DNA of 11,989 nt from an uncultured bacterium (lineage in GTDB: Bacteria > Actinomycetota > Actinomycetes > S36-B12): positions 1 to 11,989 of the forward strand of contig CAJAKT010000389.1 of the NCBI GenBank assembly GCA_903940375.1, given 5' to 3'. Positions 6,031-11,989 of the stretch are shown one piece after another; position 1 is the stretch's first letter, and the number at the start of each line of letters is the position of its first letter. The notes below the pieces were generated by a model, which was given only the letters and a program-made list of their open reading frames with translations, did not search any database and was not told the origin of the DNA. The position numbers were made by a program, and so were the translations under genes.

Positions 6031-8822
6031 GTTCGCTCCCCCGGTAACCCGATGGCCTCGATAACGCGTTCCGTGGCCCTGCCGTCGCGCGGACCACAGT
6101 GCTCGGCGGCCCACGCCTGCCGACGCGCCGCGTGCTCTCGATCCCAGCCAGCCGGGTCGTCGATCCAGCTGCTGACCTCGGCGACAAGTGCGTCCATCCC
6201 CTCGATCTGCGGCCCCACGCTGCCGAGTCCCGGATACAGGCCACGGGTGCGGTTCACGTACAGCTCCCGATCAGGCTGGAAGAGCACGATCGGCAGATCG
6301 ATCAGGGCAGCGTCCCCGATCAGGGACGAGTAGTCCGAGACGAACAGGTCGCCTGCAGCCAGGACGAGACCGAAGTCGTCGGTGTCACTCAGCTCTCGCA
6401 CCGCTGAGCGCAGCCTCGTCGGGACAGCACTGTCGAAGGAGTTCGCGCGCACGACGAGGTACGCCCTGTCGCCAAGCTCCCGGTCCCAGCGGTCGAGGTC
6501 GACAAGGGGCTCACCCGACGATGTCGGGCCCCGCCCCGCGGGCGCGTAGACGACAACGGCTCGATCGTCCGGCAGGTCGAGTCGTCGGCGAAGTTCAGCG
6601 CGCGCAACGTCATCCGTCCGGATTCCGACGGCGGCGTCCATGCGCGGCAGGCCCGCCACTGTGACGCGGCCCCGGTAGCCGAACGCCCGCGAGATGACCG
6701 CGGCCGCAGGCATCGACGCGACGACAACAACCGTCCACTCGCGAGCGCGACGCCGAAGAGCGGCAACGGCCGATCGACTGACCAGCACACTCGGATCGTC
6801 CAGCCCGACGTGGTGGACGGCAACACCGTGTCCGGCATTGGCGACAACGGCACGCGGCGATGCGTCGCCCGAGGACGAGCCGTCATCGACAACGAGGCTG
6901 GCGCGCGCACGCAGCCACGCGTGCCGCAGGGTCCCACGTCGAACGACATCCACGAGTCCCGGCACCGACTCGGGTGTCGCGCGATGAACCCAGACCTGTC
7001 TCATGCCGGGCCGAGCCACGGCTAGACCGCCACTGATCGCCCCGACGTTCCCGCCGAATGACCGTCCGCCATCCGCCTCGAAGATGGCGAGGTCGCGACG
7101 AGGCAGCACGTGGCCCAGCCGCGTGGCAATGGCCGGCACCACCTCGCGGCCGATGAGCGCGAACCCGGCAGCCAGCCGGGTCGTGCCCGGTAGCCGGTAC
7201 CACCAGGCCCGCAGGGCCGCCCATCGGGACCGCGCCCCCGATGGGCGCGCGGCACGCCAGCCAATCGCCCCGTTGTCGTGGGAGGCCAACTCGATGTGGT
7301 CCGGGCCGACGCCATGGACCCGGCCCGGGAAACGCACGGAGGCCGCGGGCACATCGGATTCCGCAGCCCGGGCGCTGACGACGTTGACCTGACCCTTGCG
7401 CATGACTGCGACGCCCAGGGTGCCTCGATCCTTCGCCTCCAACCGTCGCCCGAGGTGGTCCGACAGGACTCCCTCCGCGCGCCAAAGGCGATGGGGACCG
7501 TCGTAGCCGAGCCACTCTCCCGCCAGCGACATCGCGGTCTGCGAACCGTGGATGAGGAACCGGACCTCCACGCCGTCGGCCTCCGCGAGCATTCCGTCGT
7601 AGTCAACGGTGCTGCCGGTGACGCTGACGATGTCGCCGCTCAGCCTGAATCCATCAACGCGATGGAGGTAGCGCCGCTGGCTGAAGGGAATGGATGTCAG
7701 GCGAAGGCTGCTCACGTCGAGCCAGTCACGAGTTGAGATGCCTGCCACCTCGACGCCGTCGTCAAGATGCCTCGACCCCCACCATTCCCGACCGTCCCGT
7801 TCCACGATCGGAGCATCGACAACCGAGGCCCATTTCACGAACCGCATCGCCGAGCGAATGCCCTCGAGATCGCGCACGAGCAGGTGATAGATCGCGACCC
7901 GAAGCGCCGGTCGAAGCCGCCAGGCCGGCGCGAGGTTCACCTGCTCCACGTAGGGCACCAGCCGATCCATGAGCGGCCTTGCGGTGTCATCGTCCAGTTC
8001 GAGCATGGAAGACAGGTACAGGTAGAGATCGTGCTTGAGAAACTTGAGGTCCTTGGCCCCCCGCACCTCCGCGAGACCACGGCCGGCCAGGAACGCGTCG
8101 ATCCGCCGGTTGATCTCAATGCGGCTCTCGACGTTGCGGACCTCGTTGCGCCGCTGCGTGATGGAGGGCTCGTCACTCAGCCGGTCGACATACCAGCGGT
8201 AGACGGTCTCCGGGATCGTCGCGATTCGCCGCGCGGCCGCCATCGCCTCGAGCGTGAAGAGCTGATCCTCGAACAGCAGCCCTTCAGGAAACCGAATGCC
8301 GTTGCTCCGCAGCAGTTCCGTGCGGTAGATCTTGTTGACAGAGATCGTGTCGAACAGCAGTTCGGGGAAGTCGCTCAGCGCATCCACCACGACGGTCACG
8401 TCGTGCACCTCTGGTCGCCAGCGACGAGTACGCCCGGTTCGGACGTCGATGCGCTCGGCCGTGCCGCACACGACATCTGCACCCGTCGACTCCGCCGTCG
8501 TCAGGAGGTTCTTGCAGGCATGCCGTTCGTACTCATCATCCGAGTCGCAGAACATCACCCATGGCGCGCTGGCCAGGTCAATGCCCCTGTTGCGCGGAGC
8601 ACTGCAGCCGCCCGAGTTCATCTCGAGTCGCTCGTACCGCACACGCGGATCGCCCTCGGCGATGCGGCGAACGATCTCCTCGGTGCCGTCCGTGGACGCA
8701 TCGTCCACGACGATGATCTCGATGGCACGCAGTGTCTGCCGCTGGATGGATGCCAGGGCTCGCGGTAATCGTGCCGCATCGTTGTAGGAGATCACGACGA
8801 CCGTGACGTCGGGTGCACTCAT
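6027..8822 (-). CDS. Fusion protein: N-terminal GT2 glycosyltransferase and C-terminal TagF-like glycerophosphotransferase domain
   Basis: The protein has 931 residues. Residues 5-250 are a GT2 (GT-A) domain with VVVISYND (8-15), VVDDASTDGT (38-47), NSGGCSAPRNRG (69-80) and a DSDD metal site (93-96). Residues from about 590 to 920 resemble the Glyphos_transf domain: RSFGGN, GHGVAVHHVGLDD with His665, VYAPAGRG, DYSS (830-833) and the following ALIDLPIVLF. The motif that normally has a second His (R-x-H-P or R-A-H-Y) reads RANSF here, with Asn794 in the His place; I checked the bases. This domain may therefore be inactive or altered. The part between, about 364-525, has no family I recognise. 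Fusions of this kind are known in actinomycete wall-polymer loci. The ATG at 8822 overlaps the previous stop (ATGA) and has GGAG six bases upstream; an earlier in-frame start would add an Arg-rich run. Both ends of the gene overlap neighbours by four bases. Confidence 0.88.
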   Translation of the reverse strand: MSAPDVTVVVISYNDAARLPRALASIQRQTLRAIEIIVVDDASTDGTEEIVRRIAEGDPRVRYERLEMNSGGCSAPRNRGIDLASAPWVMFCDSDDEYERHACKNLLTTAESTGADVVCGTAERIDVRTGRTRRWRPEVHDVTVVVDALSDFPELLFDTISVNKIYRTELLRSNGIRFPEGLLFEDQLFTLEAMAAARRIATIPETVYRWYVDRLSDEPSITQRRNEVRNVESRIEINRRIDAFLAGRGLAEVRGAKDLKFLKHDLYLYLSSMLELDDDTARPLMDRLVPYVEQVNLAPAWRLRPALRVAIYHLLVRDLEGIRSAMRFVKWASVVDAPIVERDGREWWGSRHLDDGVEVAGISTRDWLDVSSLRLTSIPFSQRRYLHRVDGFRLSGDIVSVTGSTVDYDGMLAEADGVEVRFLIHGSQTAMSLAGEWLGYDGPHRLWRAEGVLSDHLGRRLEAKDRGTLGVAVMRKGQVNVVSARAAESDVPAASVRFPGRVHGVGPDHIELASHDNGAIGWRAARPSGARSRWAALRAWWYRLPGTTRLAAGFALIGREVVPAIATRLGHVLPRRDLAIFEADGGRSFGGNVGAISGGLAVARPGMRQVWVHRATPESVPGLVDVVRRGTLRHAWLRARASLVVDDGSSSGDASPRAVVANAGHGVAVHHVGLDDPSVLVSRSAVAALRRRAREWTVVVVASMPAAAVISRAFGYRGRVTVAGLPRMDAAVGIRTDDVARAELRRRLDLPDDRAVVVYAPAGRGPTSSGEPLVDLDRWDRELGDRAYLVVRANSFDSAVPTRLRSAVRELSDTDDFGLVLAAGDLFVSDYSSLIGDAALIDLPIVLFQPDRELYVNRTRGLYPGLGSVGPQIEGMDALVAEVSSWIDDPAGWDREHAARRQAWAAEHCGPRDGRATERVIEAIGLPGERT
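6036..6042 (-). promoter_or_regulatory. Shine-Dalgarno deciding the GTG start of the GT4 gene
   Basis: GGGGGAG on the minus strand, five bases before the GTG at 6030, sits inside the last codons of the fusion gene. It favours the GTG over the upstream in-frame ATG at 6114, which would add unconserved residues and overlap the fusion gene by 88 bases. Confidence 0.65.
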
Positions 8823-9763
8823 CGACGTCTCCGCAGCTCCTGCGCACGCTCGATCAGGACGGTGGCACGCGCATCGAAACCGTGATCGCGAGCTACGCGC
8901 GTTGCCAGATCGAGACGAGCCGCGCGATCGGCGAAAGCCGATGCACGGTCCGCACGGAGCACGTCGACGAGTTCGGTCGGGCCGTCGTAGGTGCGCACAA
9001 CGTCGCCGAAGACCTCGTCCAGGCCCGTCGCCTGGTCGGTCAGGACGCGTGCCGCGCAAGCAGCCGCATCGAAGAGACGATTCGAGAGGAATCCTTCGGA
9101 AGCCATATCCGGCCAGTGGTCATTGAGGACGATGCCAGCCGAGGCATAGGCCGCCGGGAGCACCTCATTCGGCAGGAACTCACCGCTGATGCGGTCGGGC
9201 GGCAGGAACTCAGGCCAGCCGACGCCATAGACCGACAGATCGACCCCAGCCTCGACGGCCGCTCGAACAGCAGGCCGGAACTCGCCTCGCGTCGAGCCGA
9301 CGAAGAGCACGTCGGCCCCAGTGTCGGGCTCAGCCGCATCGGGGGTGAACCGATGGGGATTCGTGGCCTGCAGCAAGGACTCCACGGGAACACCGAACTC
9401 GCCTGACGCAGCCCTGCCCCAGTGCCTGCTGGCCGCGAAGACGGCGTCGTAGTCCGCCGGCTCATCGGCCTCCACCATCTCCGGGTGGCTGATGACCCAG
9501 AGCAGCCACGTCGCCTCGCCGCGACGCGGCACCACGCGGCGCAGACCGCGCAGTACGAGGACGACGTCGTCCTGCATGCGGGCCTCTGCCGTGGCCCCAC
9601 CACGGAAGACCACACGGGCCTCCTCGCCCGCCCGGTTCAGCGCATCGACGAGATCCCGGGCGAACCAGGTATCGCCCCACTGCTCACCCGCAGGTCCCTT
9701 GGGCGCTGCGACGACAACGGACCACCGCAGCGGACGGGGAGCGCGACGTCGGAACACGCTCAT
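8819..9763 (-). CDS. CgeB-like glycosyltransferase
   Basis: This 314-residue protein has a GT-B-like fold. The C-terminal half carries motifs of the CgeB / Glyco_trans_1_2 group: VLFVGSTRGEFRP (152-164), a VYGVGW strand (178-183), then NDHWPDMASEGFLSNRLFD (214-232), which is the conserved nucleotide-sugar binding segment. The middle (WVISHPEMV, 89-97, and YDAVFAASRHW, 105-115) is also typical. There is no signal or membrane segment. The donor and acceptor are unknown. The ATG at 9763 was chosen because it overlaps the stop of the ExoA-like gene (ATGA at 9760-9763) and is preceded by GGTGG; the residues that a longer start would add look like shadow sequence from the upstream gene. It sits between an ExoA-like enzyme and the GT2-TagF fusion in one probable operon, so it likely adds one sugar of the repeat or side chain. 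Confidence 0.85.
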   Translation of the reverse strand: MSVFRRRAPRPLRWSVVVAAPKGPAGEQWGDTWFARDLVDALNRAGEEARVVFRGGATAEARMQDDVVLVLRGLRRVVPRRGEATWLLWVISHPEMVEADEPADYDAVFAASRHWGRAASGEFGVPVESLLQATNPHRFTPDAAEPDTGADVLFVGSTRGEFRPAVRAAVEAGVDLSVYGVGWPEFLPPDRISGEFLPNEVLPAAYASAGIVLNDHWPDMASEGFLSNRLFDAAACAARVLTDQATGLDEVFGDVVRTYDGPTELVDVLRADRASAFADRAARLDLATRVARDHGFDARATVLIERAQELRRRR

Positions 9764-10794
9764 CCGCCATCCACCGAAGGCATGGCGCGACGTTCGGCGC
9801 GGGACAGCCCGCGGAGGAAGCCCAGCCCCCATGAACCATGCATGGCGGCGTAGACGACGGGCAGCGTTACCGCCTCGCGGACCGACAACCGTGGTGACGC
9901 CAGCGCACTGTGCACACTCGCGGCAGCATTGAGCGCGGCGTAGCCGATGGGCGCCGACAGGCCGAGCGCCGCCACCCACGGTCGCTGCGTCGCCACTCCG
10001 ACCACGGCCAGACCAAGACCGACGCCCACTCCGGCCACCGCAACCGGCGCTGCGAGGTAGCGCAGCGACAGTGTCTCCGGATGTCGACGGGTCACCTCCC
10101 TGCGCCACCGCCCGTAGTCGTGGTACTGCCGAACAAGTGCTCGCAGGGTGTGCCGAGGCCGGTAGGTGACGCGCATCTCCGGGGTGAACCAGACAACGCC
10201 GCCACTTTGCCGGATCCGCAGGTTCATCTCCCAGTCCTGCGCCCGGACCATCGACTCGTCATAGCCACCGACGCGATCGAGGGCCGACCGGCGGAAGCAG
10301 CCGAGGTAGACCGTGAGTGCGGGCCCTGCCTCGCCTCCGACGTGGAAGGACGCACCGCCCACGCCGAACTTCGAGGTCATGGCGCGCGCCACCGCACGCT
10401 CGAAATCCGTCGTGCCCTCCGCCGCCATGATGCCGCCGACATTGTCGGCACCGGAGGACTCAAGGACGGCGACCCCCGTGCGCACGTAGTCGCGCGGCAC
10501 CATCGCATGACCGTCGATGCGGACGACGATGTCGCTGTCGACAGCGGCGATCGCTGCGTTCAAACCCGCCGGCGTGCGACCGGTGGGGTTGTCGACGACC
10601 CGCACATGCGGATGCGCATCGGCAAGCGTCTGCGCAACAGCCTGTGTGCCGTCCTTCGAGGGCCCAACGGCGATCGCGATATCCAGATCACCGGAGTAGT
10701 CCTGGTCCAGCAGTTTCTCGACGGCGTGCCGCAGGTGACGCTCCTCGTTCACCACGGTCATGACGATGGCGACACGAGGCTGGTCGGCCGTCAT
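9760..10794 (-). CDS. Membrane-anchored GT2 glycosyltransferase, ExoA-like (succinoglycan type)
   Basis: This is a 344-residue protein. The GT2 domain spans about 6-235: VAIVMTVVNEE (8-18), GPSKDGT (44-50), the RIDGHA segment (92-97) with the metal-binding Asp typical of ExoA relatives (which read RIDAHA), LGCFRRSALDRVGGYDE (164-180) and RAQDWEMNLRIRQ (184-196), which holds the acceptor-side acidic residues. The C-terminal third is hydrophobic, with probable membrane segments at about 247-268, 273-298 and 309-326, as in ExoA-like enzymes. It should work at the cytoplasmic face on a lipid-linked acceptor. The ATG at 10794 has GGAGGAG just upstream and overlaps the stop of the preceding gene (ATGA at 10791-10794). 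The sugar is unknown. Confidence 0.9.
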   Translation of the reverse strand: MTADQPRVAIVMTVVNEERHLRHAVEKLLDQDYSGDLDIAIAVGPSKDGTQAVAQTLADAHPHVRVVDNPTGRTPAGLNAAIAAVDSDIVVRIDGHAMVPRDYVRTGVAVLESSGADNVGGIMAAEGTTDFERAVARAMTSKFGVGGASFHVGGEAGPALTVYLGCFRRSALDRVGGYDESMVRAQDWEMNLRIRQSGGVVWFTPEMRVTYRPRHTLRALVRQYHDYGRWRREVTRRHPETLSLRYLAAPVAVAGVGVGLGLAVVGVATQRPWVAALGLSAPIGYAALNAAASVHSALASPRLSVREAVTLPVVYAAMHGSWGLGFLRGLSRAERRAMPSVDGG

Positions 10795-11989
10795 GCCGCT
10801 CCTCCAGCGATGCCCTCGGGATCGGTACCGAACGCCATGTGACGCACCATCCCGGGAACCGTGGACGTGGTCTTGGTCAGGAAGTGCTCGTCGCGGACCG
10901 CGGCAGTGTGCCCCGCGGAGTGCCGCACGTACACGTAGCCCAGGCCGTGGGTTCGGTACACCAGCCCGCCATCGCCGAGCACCCGGTCGAGCAGCGCGCG
11001 ATCGACCGACTTCGGCACCGGACGCCAGCCACCGACAGCGGCAAGGTCGCCCTTCGAGATCAGCATCGTTCCGCCGGCAACGAAGTCTGCGTACTTCTCC
11101 GCTGCGTAGGTCGGACGGAACACCGTGGTGTCCGTCGACTCGAGGTACACCCAGTCAAGGGCCTTGCCGACGACCTGGGCGCCCGAGTACTGGCGCGCCA
11201 GCACGAGATCCCAGATGTGCTCAGGGCCGTAGATGTCGTCGTCGTCCATCTTGGTCACGAGAGCACCCGACGCGCGATCACTGCACACCTGCAGCGCCTC
11301 GCCCAGTGTCCGCGACCCGTCGATGGCAACCACGGTCACGGGGTACGGCAGCGACTGCGCGAGCTCCCACACCCGGGCACCATCGAGCCGATCGCCGTGG
11401 GCACCCACCACGATCTCCAGCCTCGGGTAGCGCAGCCGCGCGAGCTGGGCGAAGGCCCGCTCCAGATGGTCGGGCCGATGGGTCACCAGCACCACGCTGA
11501 CCTCGGGCCAGGCATCGAGCGCCGCCGTCGGGCTGAAGGCGCGGATCGCGTGACGCCTCTCGTGAACCGACAGTGCCTGCCAGGCCAGATGGTCTCCCGC
11601 GTCGGGAAGGTCGTGCGCCGCTGCCGCGACGGGAATCCCGCAGGCAAGCAGCTGGCGTTCGATCTGGACAGGCATGTCCGTGGCGAGCACAGCGCTGGTG
11701 GCGCGCAGCTGCTCGACATTGGCCGCGCTGACGCTGCCGGTGACCACCACGGGTCCGCCCTCGGCGTCGATCGTGACGATGCCCTCCACCACCCGAGCGG
11801 CGGCGAATGTGCCCGATGCCACCGAACGGCGACCGACAGGGCGATGGATCGTCGGATCGACGCTGACGTCGAAGCCGACGGCATCGCGCGTCCAGGTAGA
11901 ACCGTCGATGCAAACGGTGTGGGCACTATCGGATAAGGCGGTGGGTTGCGCAGCACCTGTCAGCAGCAGGTCGCAACGACGCACGTGCG
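10791..11989 (-). CDS. GT2-family glycosyltransferase, 5' end possibly outside the window
   Basis: The frame is open to the right edge with no upstream stop. The first usable start inside the window is GTG at 11984, giving 397 residues, but the true start may lie beyond the edge. Residues from about 161 to 375 form a GT2 domain: VSVVLVTHRP (162-171), LEIVVGAHGD (189-198), and a metal site TKMDDDDIYGPEHIWDL (244-260) typical of GT2 enzymes that read KMDDDDxYGP. FVAGGTMLISKGDLAAVGGW (301-320) and the HGLGYVYVRH stretch (346-355) are also family features. The first 160 residues are not GT2 and I do not recognise them. There is no membrane segment. It is the first visible gene of the run of five and overlaps the next one by four bases. 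Donor and acceptor are unknown. Confidence 0.85.
   Translation of the reverse strand, partial: HVRRCDLLLTGAAQPTALSDSAHTVCIDGSTWTRDAVGFDVSVDPTIHRPVGRRSVASGTFAAARVVEGIVTIDAEGGPVVVTGSVSAANVEQLRATSAVLATDMPVQIERQLLACGIPVAAAAHDLPDAGDHLAWQALSVHERRHAIRAFSPTAALDAWPEVSVVLVTHRPDHLERAFAQLARLRYPRLEIVVGAHGDRLDGARVWELAQSLPYPVTVVAIDGSRTLGEALQVCSDRASGALVTKMDDDDIYGPEHIWDLVLARQYSGAQVVGKALDWVYLESTDTTVFRPTYAAEKYADFVAGGTMLISKGDLAAVGGWRPVPKSVDRALLDRVLGDGGLVYRTHGLGYVYVRHSAGHTAAVRDEHFLTKTTSTVPGMVRHMAFGTDPEGIAGGAA
10799..10805 (-). promoter_or_regulatory. Strong Shine-Dalgarno for the ExoA-like gene
   Basis: GGAGGAG on the minus strand, four bases before the ATG at 10794, lies inside the end of the preceding gene. 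It decides the start and shows that this gene can be translated independently of coupling through the ATGA overlap. Confidence 0.7.

Noticed and set aside
8823..9059. N-terminal extension of the fusion protein to an earlier start at 9059
   Set aside because: The extra 79 residues are Arg-rich and overlap the CgeB-like gene; GT2 homology starts at MSAPDV and the ATG at 8822 has a ribosome site and an ATGA overlap.

Overview
The window is high-GC DNA with dense, tightly packed genes and GTG as well as ATG starts. The families and codon usage fit an actinomycete, probably Microbacteriaceae or a close relative. That placement is inferred from composition and gene content, not from a marker gene. 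All the recognisable genes belong to making, decorating or exporting a cell-surface glycopolymer of teichoic-acid or capsule type that contains phosphodiester links. No RNA gene, insertion sequence, CRISPR array or phage gene was seen.

Left block, minus strand, 1-2771, read right to left: an ABC-2 permease of the TagG/KpsM/Wzm type, then a TagH-like nucleotide-binding subunit, then a sulfotransferase-like protein that runs off the left edge. The nucleotide-binding subunit keeps the fold and length of its family but has lost essentially every ATPase motif residue (Walker A Lys, Walker B Asp and Glu, signature Gly, H-loop His). It is the most unusual object in the window.

Middle block, plus strand, 2867-4818: a TagB/TagF-type CDP-alditol glycerophosphotransferase overlaps by four bases a LicC-like nucleotidyltransferase. 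Together they look like an activate-and-transfer pair for a phosphorylated alditol or phospho-alcohol. The 95-base gap at 2772-2866 is a divergent promoter region shared with the exporter block.

Right block, minus strand, 11989 down to 4873: five genes joined by four successive four-base stop/start overlaps. In transcription order they are a GT2 glycosyltransferase (possibly cut by the right edge), an ExoA-like membrane GT2, a CgeB-like glycosyltransferase, a 931-residue fusion of a GT2 domain to a TagF-like domain, and a GT4 glycosyltransferase. This block converges with the middle block over a 54-base gap (4819-4872) in which I see no convincing terminator.

Working model (inference): cytoplasmic glycosyltransferases and two TagF-type domains assemble a lipid-linked phospho-glycopolymer. 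The 2867-4818 pair supplies and adds a CDP-activated unit, and the TagG-like permease exports the product. The sulfotransferase-like protein may add sulfate or may act on another substrate. The priming glycosyltransferase (TagO/TagA type), a canonical ATPase for the exporter and a wall ligase are not in the window.
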